Shown here piece after piece: positions 1 to 10,494 of a stretch of DNA of 64,000 nt. Below the pieces are notes generated by a model. It saw nothing but the letters and a program-made list of their open reading frames with translations, was not told the DNA's origin and did not search any database. The stretch is from assembly GCA_963585895.1 (NCBI GenBank), contig OY757907.1, positions 109,661,486-109,725,485 on the forward strand. The letters are read 5' to 3'. The DNA comes from Sepioteuthis lessoniana. Lineage: Eukaryota; Mollusca; Cephalopoda; Myopsida; Loliginidae. Made by a program: the position numbers and the translations under genes. Numbering within the stretch: the first letter of the stretch is position 1; each line of letters opens with the position of its first letter.

Positions 1-375
1 TCAGTGCTCTTAAGAAGCAGAGTCAGTTCAAAATCTGAAATATCAAAATTTTTACAATATTAAATACAGCCCAAAACTCTGAGTTTCATGTACCATAGGC
101 AGCACGATCATCAGATGGATATCAATACTACATAATATTGTTCTTACATCATAGGATTGTGTGAAACTCGGAATCATGGGCCGTAGTTAATATTATGAAT
201 ACATGCACACACATAAAAATATATATATATATATATATACATATATATAACATAGTACAGTCAGTGATCCTGGGTTTCATGCAATCAGCAATCATTGGAG
301 AGAGCACTATTTAACAATACTGCAGCATTTGGTCTTCCATTAACTCACCAAGTAAGCGAGTAAGAACCATAAACC

Positions 376-410
<35 letters not shown>
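1..410. other. Unassigned AT-rich flank ending in TA repeat
   Basis: No coding or repeat family was recognised in the first 400 bases apart from TA microsatellites at 219-239 and 380-410. The second lies directly against the left end of the mariner element that starts at 411. Confidence 0.5.
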
Positions 411-412
<2 letters not shown>

Positions 413-1746
413 AGGCTCATTAAATAAGTTTCCAGACTTTTTTTTCGAATGGGCACTTTTATTGATAGTACACACATGAAACTCTAGTCCCCTTCAAAGT
501 AATCTCCCCCGGCTGCAATGCACTTGTTCTACCATTCCAGCAACTCCTGGAAGGCCCCATGGAAGTCCTCTTGTGTGAGTGTGTCAATGACCTTCGTCCC
601 AGCCCCTTTCATCTCCTTAATTGTTTCATAATGACAGCCTCTTAAGTTTTTCCTTAAACTTAGGGAATAACCAAAAGTCACAGGGAGCAAGGTCTGGACT
701 ATAGGGAGGGTGAGGAACTGTCTTGATGCCCATCTTAGTCAAATAGTCAGTGACAAGGATGGAGTCGTGGACTGGTGCATTGTCCTGGTGGAAATGCCTC
801 TGACCCGATTTGAAGAGTGCTGGCCTCTTCTGACGGAATCACTTCCTGAACTCCCTTAAAACCTCAACATAGTATTCCTTGTTGACTGTGTCCAGTGGGA
901 ACCCAGTCCAAGTAAATCATGCCAGTGCTGTCAAAAAAAGGGATCATCAAACGTTTTTGGGTGGATTTGCTCTGTCTGTCCTTCTTGGGTCTGGGAGAGC
1001 CTGCATGCTTCCACTGGGAACTCTGTCTCTTGGTCTCTGGGTCATAGCAGTAGATCCAGCTTTCATCGCAGGTCACCAGAGCATCAAGAACTGTGGGATC
1101 TGAATTGATCAGTTCGACCATCTCCCTGCTGTCATGACAACATCTTTCTTTCTGATCTTCTCTGAGCACCCTTTGTGCAGTCTTCCACATCTTCAGTTCC
1201 TCGTGAATAATTATGTGTACAGTTCCCACACTGATATCAAACTGTGCACTTATTGTCTCTATAGACACACAAAGGCCCTTATCCATGAAATTCTTTAATT
1301 GGCCAATCAACTCTGGTGTATTGACTTCCTTACTCCTCCCACACCTCTCATCATCCCTCACAGATTCCCTGCCTTCCTTGAATCTCTTATGCCACTCAAA
1401 AACTGATGCTCGATTCATGCAAGATACTCCAAAAGCAGTCTGAAGCATTCCATATGTTTCTGTGGCAGCATTTTTTCCAAGTTTAAAACAGAATTTTTTT
1501 GCATATCGTTCTTCTAATGTGTCCTCACGTCCAGATTGCATTTTTGAAATTCACCAGCTGTGACAATCAGGCTTTAGTAGGGTGTATTCCAATTGCTGCT
1601 GTAGCTGTTCATTTGAACCTGGAATCATAAAAATTGGTTAATCATCTCATAAGATGTATAGCAGTAACATACTGAATTTTCAAGGGTCTACAGCAATTTT
1701 AAATGCCTGTACAAAAAAAGTCTGGAAACTTATTGAAGGCACTTCG
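411..1746 (-). mobile_element. Mariner element (DD34D), near full length, degenerate
   Basis: A 1336-bp element on the minus strand. Its ends are inverted repeats sharing 'ataagtttccagac' (left at about 425-438, its complement at about 1719-1732). TA dinucleotides flank it at 409-410 and 1747-1748, as expected for mariner target duplication, and the length is normal for mariner. The left TA is the last unit of a TA microsatellite, so insertion was probably into that repeat. A broken transposase gene fills the interior. Two relatives lie at 26130-27033 and 47222-47512. Confidence 0.9.
484..1541 (-). pseudogene. Mariner transposase pseudogene, GVQW3/FLJ37770-like
   Basis: Transposase of the mariner DD34D group, which would cut and paste the element through its inverted repeats. 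The ATG at 1541 opens 225 intact codons. They hold an N-terminal helix-turn-helix (about residues 14-60, including [11 protein letters not shown]), a second one (about 92-115) and the first catalytic Asp in TCDESWIYCYDPETK (D159). Near 870-880 the frame is lost by what looks like a 2-nt deletion. An in-frame stop follows at 839-841, a small insertion and frameshift lie near 640-655, and another stop lies near the end. The second and third catalytic motifs (HQDNAPVH and YSPDLAPCDF types) remain readable in the broken part. The gene cannot make active enzyme. Family assignment rests on motif recognition and is firm. GVQW3 is the vertebrate annotation given to similar proteins. Confidence 0.88.
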
Positions 1747-1749
1747 TAT

Positions 1750-2500
1750 ATATAAATAACTTGAAACAAGCCAAGTTAAAAGAAATCTAATGTTCACTCA
1801 AGTTGATGGTTTTAATCCATTTACTATCGACAAGTAACTTAATAAGATTATTTTAAAAAATATTAAGATAATCATCTGTAAATGTCATTGACCAACCTTC
1901 TGCTCAGGATCAGTGTAGTATCTGTGCAACTTGACAAACTGAAGCAATGATATTGTGGGTGGATATATCCCTTCCCTGTCTCTTTTCAGGTGAGATTTTC
2001 AAATTGGAGCAGAATTAATTTTGTTTTATTTTTATTTTTGTTTGCATGACAGAAGTTAGAGATAAAGAAACTAATAGACATACAGTAAAAGTCACTTTGT
2101 TTATTATAAATGAAAATGTATGAATTTGTTTTGACAAAAACCTCTTTCCAGGCACTGGCCTTCTTAAAGATAAAAAAAGCAACTTTAATGGCCAGCTGCC
2201 ATGCTATAAAGATATCTCTCTCTTTATTTTGTTATCCTGTTTACAATTCTTCAACATCAGCCATTGACTGTATTTTTGCTTTTATATTAAACATATCATC
2301 AACATGATATTTTCGTAAGTAATCAAGACTGACTGACATTTTTATTTGTTTTTCTTCTATTCATTACAAGCAAACTTAGGAAAATAAATATACGTGAAAT
2401 GGTAACTTCAGTATGAAATCTTCAGAATATTATTTTAAACTCTTTTTTTTCTGAAGAGTAAAGGATTTTAAGCACTTCAACAGAGAAATATAGACTTCTA
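1750..2500. other. Unassigned AT-rich sequence
   Basis: No supported gene or repeat family. Short open frames here lack family motifs. Confidence 0.4.
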
Positions 2501-2517
2501 CTTTTCTACACTCTGTC

Positions 2518-2905
2518 AGCAGAGCTAAGAATAGGCTGACTGTATCTCCTGCAGAGAGGTAAGACTCCTCAAAAGGGCATGTCCTGGCTATGACACAAAA
2601 CTGCATCTGATGGCAAGGTTTCAGTTTTGGAGTGGTGAGAAGTATGGAGTACCCCTTCATAGTCATTACTCCCAGGTCCACTTTAACTCTAAGTGGTAAT
2701 AGCTGTTAGTGTCATCTACAAATCAAACAGATCTATTTAAAAGTCATTTTTATTTGTTAGTGCTGCGTGCCAAAAAAAATTTTGGGAAATAAATGCACAA
2801 AAACTGTGAATATAAACATACAATGAATGTGATGCCATAACCTCTGGGCATGAAATAATCCTATACAGGTTAACATGCTGTTAGAAATCATTTTTGAAAA
2901 GATTA
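2518..2905 (+). repeat. SINE family A', old copy
   Basis: Diverged relative of SINE-A. A head like 'gctgactgtatctcctgc' and a B-box-like 'ggtaagactcc' are followed by the conserved centre ('tggagtaccccttca', 'cattactcccaggtccact'). The body differs from family A, and the tail ends near 'cctatacaggttaacatgc'. Divergence from the younger copies suggests age. It has no coding capacity. Confidence 0.65.
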
Positions 2906-3069
2906 CAAAAATCATGCCTGTTAGAAAATTTGATTTACAAAACAGCCTCTTTCTGAAATTGATATGCCATCAAACCAAACCAAACCAATCTCTATTTCCT
3001 TGAGTGTGTCTTCTCTTTATTCAAAAATAAAATGACCAGAATGTGATCTTCTTTTTAAAAAGACACCCT

Positions 3070-3280
3070 GTCAACAGGACATAGGATATGCTGACTGTAT
3101 CCTCTGCAAAGGGGTCAGACCACCTTCTCTCAACAAAAAGAAGTGGTAGTGGTGTCTTGGGTAAGATGCTAAACTGCATCTAATGGTGAGATTCCACTTA
3201 TGGAGATCTAGGAAGTATGGAGTACCCTTTCATTGCCATTACTCCCAGGTAATTTTAACTCTGATTGGAACATTATGCAA
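3070..3280 (+). repeat. SINE family A', 5' part
   Basis: Head 'gctgactgtatcctctgc' and centre 'tggagtaccctttcattgc' match the A' copy at 2518. The normal body and tail do not follow. A matching tail appears at 4430-4490, so this copy may have been split by about 1.15 kb of inserted DNA. Confidence 0.6.
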
Positions 3281-4429
3281 AAAGTATGAAGAAATGTGGA
3301 AATTTTATAGGTAAATGTGTTTATGATGGAGCACCAACATTTCTTGGTCAATTCGGGGCCTATTTCTTGTATTGTTTTTTGTTTTTTTTTTACTGTTGGT
3401 TAGCTTTTATGTTCAGTGAAAATCTGTGTGTGGCTGAGGAGCTTTGATCTGATATGCTGGAGTGGGGGTGCTGTTGTCCTTTGCATTACCAACCAAAATC
3501 AACCAGGAGAACTTAGAATTAGGCTGCGTTTTTTACTCTAAACTCAAATGGAGCTGAGTAACAGGAATTGAGTCCACTTGAAGATTTTAGAGGGTTTTTT
3601 TTTTTCAGAATTCCAGAAAGGAATTCAAAGAGGGATTAAAAGCCAAAAAGAAAAGAAAAGAAATGAGAAGAACTTAAATCCACCTGAAGGATTTTGTATC
3701 ACATTCAGAATTGCAAAAGGGAATTCAAATTTGGCACAAGCTGAAAAGAAGAGAAAAGAAAGAAAGACAATGAAGAAAATAGGTTTCTACAGCTCAAGCT
3801 AGAAAGAAGAGAAAAGAAAGAAAAAAGCTGAAAAAAGTAGATTTCTACTATGTAAATTTATATTTTAGAAGAATTGTTTCTCTAAGAAAAAGTATTAAGG
3901 ACTTCAGACAACTCCAACAACTACACAAGTCTCAGACACCATTACTTGTTCTATCAAGAGGAAAGACGACTGACAGAGAAAAAGAAAAAAGGACATTATT
4001 AGAGACATTGTCTCACAGAAGAAAGAAAGACAATGTCGCTTTTTATTAAAAGAAAAGGAAAAAAAAGGACATTTTTGGGGACTAGGTCTGTAAGAAAAAA
4101 AAAAAGGAAAGACATGTGTTAACCCTTGTTTAGCTGGAGGGAACTAGTAGTGACTTTTTTCCCTTTTTCTTGAGTGTATTAGTAGGTGAAAGATTTTTAT
4201 AATTTTTTTTACTTCTTTTTTTCTATTTATGAGTTACTTGTTAAATTTGCTTTGGGACACATATGCAACTAACTGGAGTGTCCTTCCTTTTGTCATAATA
4301 AACTACTTTGAATGCTAAACGAGGATCTCTCTCTCCCTTTTATTTTATTTTTGCCTTTATATTTTTTGTAATATCATTATTGTAAATAGTGTTCAATGTT
4401 GTTGACTAAATAAAATTACGATTGAAATA
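3281..4429 (+). mobile_element. Possible LTR-like insertion, purine-rich
   Basis: This stretch separates an A' head from an A' tail. It holds purine-rich tracts (about 3600-3840 and 3950-4110) with an imperfect duplication around 'ccagaaaggaattcaaa' and 'gcaaaagggaattcaaa'. An 'ataataaactactttg' segment near 4296 resembles an LTR polyadenylation region. No coding domain or clean terminal repeats were found. The insertion idea rests mainly on the split SINE. Confidence 0.3.
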
Positions 4430-4490
4430 ACTTTTCAAAAATAACCTAGTACAGGTTGACATCCCATTCAAATCAATCAATTGATTAATC
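4430..4490 (+). repeat. SINE family A' tail
   Basis: 'aataacctagtacaggttga' followed by 'catcccattcaaatcaatc' matches the 3' tails of A' copies at 2905 and 17800. It probably belongs to the copy whose head is at 3070. Confidence 0.5.
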
Positions 4491-5036
4491 TTTACATTTT
4501 CTCTTCATTTACTGAAGACAGTGATATTTCAAGGGATCTAAATTACAAGAAAAATACTTAAAAAGCTACTCTTGAGATTATTTTTAGATTTCTCATTAGA
4601 ATTAAAAGGAAAAATGTCTAACTTATAAGTCTCACATATGAGTCCTTTTGTTATTTTGCTGAAAAATATGTTGTTTTTTTAGTACATTTGGAAGTTTTCA
4701 AGTACTAGTGGTCAGTTTATTTTCTTGTATATTTAAAACATCATCATCAGTAGCTCATGGTCATTCCTTGTGGGTTTAATTTCACGATAAAATCACCACA
4801 CTTAAAACATTTATTTCAATTTTAGTCATTTTAATCTGATATTGTTACATTTCAAATCTTGTGAGCTGCTTTAGTTTATTTGAGGATCAGTTTATAATAA
4901 TGGCTAAAATTGAGAGAATCTAAGTTCTTGTATTAGCTTTTATAACATTACAAAAAATACAGTCGTTTATTTTGAAGAGCCATTATCTTTAAAAGGAATT
5001 ACGTATGAATTAATAGCTAATGCAGGATGTTTCAAC
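4491..5036. other. Unassigned AT-rich sequence
   Basis: Nothing recognisable was found on either strand. Confidence 0.4.
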
Positions 5037-5199
5037 AAATGTTAATATTTCTATGGGAGTTGCTTCATGACATCATGATTTTAAGTCACCGCCTCTTCAC
5101 TATCCCTGTCAACACATTATTAGAATCTTCTCCAGGTGGGTTCCATAATATCAGTTCTGCTTTTCTAATAAAAATACTCCTATAGAAATATTAACATTT
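5037..5199. mobile_element. Short inverted-repeat (MITE-like) element
   Basis: Two 24-bp arms (5037-5060 and 5176-5199) are inverted copies with one mismatch. The left arm starts 'aaatgttaatatttctatgg'. The arms enclose 115 bp without coding potential. This is the form of a non-autonomous DNA transposon. No target duplication was established. Confidence 0.6.
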
Positions 5200-6405
5200 T
5201 TAAAATTATCTTTGTGAGATTACAAGAATGTGTTCACAGGAATGGTCAACTGGTGAAAATTGTTCAAAATCATATCATAAATTTACTCCCATTAGGGTAT
5301 TAACATTTTTTAATCAACCTATATTCATTTTGACTATGGCACAAATTATTAATTTTAATGCAGAAAAAATATTAAATACTGAATTTTTTTATATATAAGT
5401 TACAGCTTATGTAGAGATTAAAGTGTCTTACTATATTCTCTTTCGTACACACTATAAATCAATGTCTTTTTTAATAATGCTAACAGCTCAGTCAAAATTC
5501 AAATACCATAATCCAGTCAATAATCATTACATATATATTTATAAAAGCCATTGTTGGCATTGTCCTCCTTTTTACAGGCAATAAATTTTCACAAAGAAAG
5601 CTACACTCTATTTAAAGGACGGACTTTGTTTTCATTTAGTTGGGGAAACATAAATTATTGAACAACTAATTTTGTTTGGTTTATGTGGATTTCAAACAAA
5701 AAATAAAATCATATCTATAATCGCTCTTATTCTCTCTTTCAACTGATATTTCCTCTCTTCGTGGTTTTCATTTCACAAGAAGTGCTGAAGCTTGCTAAAA
5801 CCAATTTTCAGTGAAAAATAGAAAATTTTGGTGCTTAATCTTTTTTGCAGTCAGAGCAATATTTTTGTAGCCGGTTGTATACAGGCAGTGTAAGACTTTT
5901 GTTTTTTAAGTAGTAGTTCAATGTAAGGCATTTTCCTATTACCTTCTCATTGCCCAGCACATTGTTAATACTAAGAAATATTGATAGAAGATACAACTGT
6001 GATGTAGGATTTTGTAAAGGTTGTTTTGCCAAACTATCATTATAAAAATTAAGTGCTTTATTCTTTTCATGTTATTTTACTGACACAATATCTGGTCAAA
6101 TTATCATGTATTCCTTCTTTTTTATGTATGAATAATTAACCTGTTCGAACATATCATCTATTTTGCAAATTCTCTTGAAATAATTTGTACATTCTACAGA
6201 CTTTAAAAGAACTATCTGCCTGTGAAAGGATTAATTATAATATTCATTTATTTCTTTTTGCTACTGCCAGAAATATTTAGTTTGTTAGTGCAAAAAAATG
6301 ACCCAAGACCAGCAAGAATGTGATGGTCAGTGATAAACAATGGTACAGTGTTCATGGACCAGTACTCTTCCATATCCCTGAAAAAAAAGATATATAAAAA
6401 AAGCC
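5200..6405. other. Unassigned AT-rich sequence
   Basis: No family recognised. Short frames at 5835-6032 (minus) and elsewhere lack motifs and are treated as chance. Confidence 0.4.
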
Positions 6406-6416
6406 AAAATAAATTT

Positions 6417-7190
6417 TTGCCCAGTCGAGTGTAAAATGCAACGACTGCACCTCTGTTGAGGGGTAACCCCCTCCCCCATGACAGTCGTCGATATGACACT
6501 AAACAATCTGATGGTGAGGTTCCAGTGATGCTGGAGCTTTAGGAAATGCGGAGCAACCCTTCTTTGCCATTGCTCCCAGGTTCACTCTGGCCCAGAGTGG
6601 TAGCACCTGCTAGGGCCCTATCTATGGGTTAAATAGAACTAACTGCGTACTTATACTAAACTGGATTGTTTCAATTAGAACTGTTTACTAAACTGAGTAG
6701 CTTGAAATAGAAATGTTTTTGACAAACTGTGTACTTACATTTAAACTGCATGCTTATGATAAACAGAATTGTTTGGAATGGAACTGTTTTTGACATTGAA
6801 ACTCTACTAACACTAAACCAAATTGTTTATCATAGAACTGTTTTGACATTTAACTGGGTAAATGAAATCTGTACTTATACTAAACGGAATTAGATTTGTT
6901 TGACTAAACTGAATAGCTTGAAATAGAAATGTTTTTGACAATTAAACTGTGCATACATAGTAAACTGAATTGTTTGAAATAGAACTGATTATTGGTAAAA
7001 AAAATGGATTAACTGAATTAGATTTGTTTGACTAAACCGAATAGCTTGAAATAGAAATGTTTTTGACAATTAAACTGTGCATACATAGTAAACTGAATTG
7101 TTTGAAATAGAACTGATTATTTGTAAAAAAAATGGATTTGGCATTAAATAATCTACAAAGGTTGATATGCCATAAAAACCAAACTAAACC
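6417..7190 (+). repeat. SINE family A, long copy (774 bp)
   Basis: Complete SINE-A. The tRNA-like head starts at 'tgcccagtcgagtg' (6418). A conserved centre ('gatggtgaggttccagtgat', 'ccattgctcccaggttcact') runs to about 6620, followed by a long body of degenerate repeats around 'aaactgaattgtttgaaata'. The tail is 'aaaggttgatatgccataaa'. Flanks 6406-6416 and 7191-7201 match at 10 of 11 bases ('aaaataaattt' and 'aaaatgaattt'), consistent with target-site duplication. A 128-bp segment is repeated near 6890-7010 and 7013-7135, explaining part of the extra length. Confidence 0.85.
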
Positions 7191-7201
7191 AAAATGAATT
7201 T

Positions 7202-7470
7202 GCAGGGACTTTTAAAAACCATTAGCATATATGAATTATTTCAGAATAAAAACTGAGTGCAATGATGCAATACTTGTTCATGTTATTAAAATTAGTGTTT
7301 CCTGTTTTATTGCATGACTTACATATTGAAAAATAGGGATATGCAGTGTTATATTTGATGCTTGAATTATATGTATAATTCTGTACAGTTTTAGAACCAA
7401 TACATTTTTTTTCTTTTTTTTGAGGTTTAGTATTTGTTCTTATCAGGAACTTTGCATATATAGAATTATT
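7202..7470. other. Unassigned spacer
   Basis: AT-rich, with nothing recognised. Confidence 0.4.
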
Positions 7471-7479
7471 TTCCTCTTT

Positions 7480-7840
7480 TTGAATGTTTTACACCAGCTT
7501 TAATTGGAGTCTCAGTGACAGCAAGTCTCCTCAGGTCTTCAGGACTATTCTGATTATTCTATCTGCTTTTAACATTGCTCTGGTCTGGAAGATCTCAGTT
7601 CTTTCTCTAAACTCCATTTATTTCAGTCTCTTTTCCATGTCTTTGGGGATTATTCCAAAGGTGCCATATTTATATTCTGTAGCTTTTTCAGCTCTCTGGC
7701 AATATTCATTGCTTTCTTTTATTTTCTGTTTGTAGTCTGCTTGAACAGCATAAGCCACACACTGACAATTTCTTTTCTTATATAAAAATATACAGTAGTA
7801 AATAATAATAAACAAACAACAGATAATATCACCCAACTCA
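7480..7840 (-). pseudogene. LINE 3' ORF relic (IIPK-type C-terminus)
   Basis: Minus-strand translation gives a diverged C-terminus of a non-LTR retrotransposon polyprotein. It includes YGTFGIIPKDMEKRL (near 7620-7690) and, after stops, a segment ending in 'agacttgctgtcactgagac' read as RLAVTET-like. A more complete version, PIVVSQLRTIPKGL, lies on the minus strand at 60940-61240. Only the extreme 3' end is present, as usual for 5'-truncated LINE copies. Assignment to an R2/R4-like group is tentative. Confidence 0.6.
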
Positions 7841-8330
7841 CAACATTATTTCACGGTTAGTTGATCAAGAAATTGTGAAACCTAAAGTTATAAGTTAGGG
7901 ATTTTGTTCGTTTTTCTTTTTAATATCATTATCATTATATTGGATCTACAAAATGTTTTGCATTGAACAGTATTTTATTTGCTACTGTTAGTTCTGCCAT
8001 TTTAGTTTTTAAGGATATAGGAAATGGTAAACATTTTGTCGGTTCTCGTATCAAAAGCGTGAATACTGGAGATAAAAAAAGACAAAATATTTGTTACATG
8101 CTAAAATTAAATATGTTTATAGTTTTGTTTATTCTCTGACCATTCCATAAAAATTTAATGTGTTTGTATATATGTAACCATTAAATGATGGTAGTAGAAC
8201 ATAGGGCTGCAGATATGCTCTGAGAGTGCTGGTGTTGTGGTCTTAAAAACAAGTGAGTTTTTCTAAGGTAGAGTTGCTATTATCATGCTCTCTGGTTTTG
8301 AATTGAGTGTTTTTGCTTTATCAAGACCAG
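7841..8330. other. Unassigned AT-rich sequence
   Basis: No supported feature. Confidence 0.4.
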
Positions 8331-8369
8331 TCCAGTATAGGGAGACAATTGTTTTCCATATGATTGAGA

Positions 8370-8700
8370 CATGTCTTCCCACTATACATGTCTGTTGGCT
8401 TTAAAATCACAGTAACACTCACTAGCCAAGAGTTCCCAACTAGCGTCCAGTTGACAGACAAAAATAAAACAGGCTGTGACTCAATACAGACCCTGTCACA
8501 AAGATATCCACTCAAAGACTAGGGGAATGGGCAGGCCCATGTGTGCACAAGAGAACATCCCAACGTGCCATAAAATAACGCTCCTCATTTTGGAGATCTG
8601 TTTTAGATCTGACTCTGCTAGTTGCACAGCTGAGTGCTAACTCTAACAGTTTGCCAGACTCCGTATTGATCACATGAGAATTCAGTTCTTTCAAATTTTC
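8370..8700 (+). mobile_element. LTR relic, same family as 32761-33070
   Basis: The part near 8520-8580 ('gggaatgggcaggcccatgt', 'aacgtgccataaaataacgc') matches the CCAAT/TATA-like region of the LTR at 32761-33070 (there on the minus strand) and the tandem repeats at 20341-21050. It looks like a decayed solo LTR in plus orientation. Its ends and target duplication could not be fixed. Confidence 0.5.
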
Positions 8701-9270
8701 TAGTTTTGTTTTCGTTCTTTGAAAAGATAAGACTTTTTCAGTCTTAGCTTGTGAAATGAAAGGACATGATTTTCACTTCAGTTCTTTGAACAGAATAGAG
8801 ACTTCTGTCTCCAAACCCAGCAGGGTAATTTGATGACCAATAAAACCATTTTTGTCATTCTTTTACCTTTTCTTATGCATTACTTGTTTCTGAACAAGAT
8901 GTGCAACTTATCCATTTGGAAAACTTTGATTATTATTGCAGCATTTGTTCCATATCTTTATATTCATTCAGTTTTGGAGTACCAATAGATATACTGATGG
9001 TAATATTGTAACCTGGTGAGTTGGGAATGATCAAATATCCTTCCTAGCACCAAATAGCCAGTAAGCTTTATCTGGGATAAATTTGTTGTAGGGTCACATG
9101 GAGGTTGTTGTTGGCTATACTTTCCAAGTTTGTATCAAAAGGTTGTGAAGGAAACTTAAAAGTGTAAGGAAGCATCAATAAAAGAAACAAAGAAGTTTGA
9201 GTTGCTATTACATATTTATTATTATTAGCATTCAATGAGCAACAAAAAAATCTGGTAAAAAATAAAAATC
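8701..9270. other. Unassigned sequence
   Basis: No supported gene or repeat family. Confidence 0.4.
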
Positions 9271-9708
9271 AAATCTGACCGATAAAATGAAACGCAATTT
9301 CTTCCAGGCAGCAGTTGTGTTGATACTGCTGTATGGATGCACCTCTTGGACGCTAACAAAATGGCTCGAGAAGAAGCTAGACGGCAATTACACAAGAATG
9401 CTGCAAGCAATATTGAATAAGTCCTAGAGGCAACACCCCACAAAGCGCCAACTATATGGCCACCGCCCTCCCATCTTGAAAACTATCCAAGCTAGACAAA
9501 CCAGACACACAGGACACTGCTGGAGAAGCAGGGACGAGCTCATAAGTGATGTACTCCTATGGACCCCCACATATGGCTGAGCAAAAGCAGCTATGTGAGG
9601 ATACGGGATGTAGCCATGAAGACCTGCCAAAGGCAATGAATGAAAGAAAAAGTGGCAAGAGAGGGTTAGGGATATCCGTACTAGCGGCACAACATCATGA
9701 TGATGAAT
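9271..9708 (+). pseudogene. RTE-type LINE, 3' fragment
   Basis: Encodes the C-terminal region after the reverse-transcriptase domain: an ILLYGCTSWTLTKW-type segment, then a QLYGH...KTIQARQTRHTGHCWRS-type segment and DELISDVLLWTP. It is closely similar to 14336-15105. It carries stops (for example 'tcctagagg' at 9421-9429) and a deletion of about 27 nt after 'ggctgagcaaaagcag'. It ends in 'catgatgatga', the short ATG-rich tail also seen on the other RTE copies. It is 5'-truncated and non-functional. Confidence 0.85.
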
Positions 9709-9726
9709 GTAAACTTATTTAAACTG

Positions 9727-9995
9727 GGCCATTGGCCTAATCAGTAGAGTGTTCGCCTATGGTCTGGGAGACCAGGGTTCAATCCCAGGTCGAGTCATAC
9801 CAAAGACTCAAAAAATGGTACTTGATGCCTCCTTGCTTAACACTCAGCATTATAAGGTATGGATCAAGGGTAAAGTGGAGGAATCCAGGGAAAGGAATAG
9901 CACCCTTCTCTTTACTTTGGTATAGTAGAAATCAAAAAGGGAGCCTTCGGGTTACCCTCGACTAAAGTCACCAACTTTACTACTTATCTATCAGT
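9727..9995 (+). repeat. SINE family D
   Basis: tRNA-derived head with a B box 'agggttcaatcccaggtcga' (9774-9793), then a family-specific body ('atggtacttgatgcc', 'cactcagcattataagg') and the tail 'cgactaaagtcaccaacttt'. Other copies are at 24612, 30615, 39647, 43752 and 51274. It would be a RNA polymerase III-type retroposon and is non-coding. Confidence 0.75.
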
Positions 9996-10075
9996 CCTCA
10001 GGTTCTTCGATAATAAGCTTCTTAGATTGATACCTTTGCATTTATGTGCCCCTAATACAGTCATACCTGCTAGTG

Positions 10076-10480
10076 ACCTTGCCCAGTTGGCAGGGGCTGT
10101 AGAATACACTGACCGCTTCTCTGTAGAGGGGTAAGACACTCCACCACCACTCAAACGAGTGTCTTAGATGTGATACTAAATCTGATAGTGATGTTCCAGT
10201 AATGCTGGAGCTTTGCGGAATGCGGATTACCTCCTTCATTGCCATTGCTCCCGGGTTCACTCTGACCCGGAGTGTTAGCACCTGACAGGGTCCTATCTCT
10301 GGGTCAAATAGTACTAAACTGTGATCTTATGCTAAACTGAATTGTTTAAAGCAGGACGGTTTTGACATTTAACTGCTTGTAAACAAAAAATTATTCTTAT
10401 AATTGACTGAATTGTTTGAAATTAATTCAGCAGTAAATGACTTGGAAAGGGTTGATATGCTTTAAAACAAAACAACCAAC
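10076..10480 (+). repeat. SINE family A, short copy (405 bp)
   Basis: Head 'ttgcccagttggcaggggct', conserved centre, a short body with only about two internal repeat units, and a diverged tail 'gttgatatgctttaaaac'. Imperfect 13-bp flanking duplications ('atacctgctagtga' near 10063 and 'atatctgctactga' at 10481) support retroposition. It is one of the shortest complete family members in the window. Confidence 0.8.
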
Positions 10481-10494
10481 ATATCTGCTACTGA

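Noticed and set aside
879-1443. Plus-strand frames at 879-1103 and 1213-1443
   Set aside because: They are antisense shadows of the mariner transposase.
7484-7735. Plus-strand membrane-protein-like frame of 83 codons
   Set aside because: The minus strand reads as a LINE C-terminus shared with other copies, so the plus frame is a shadow.
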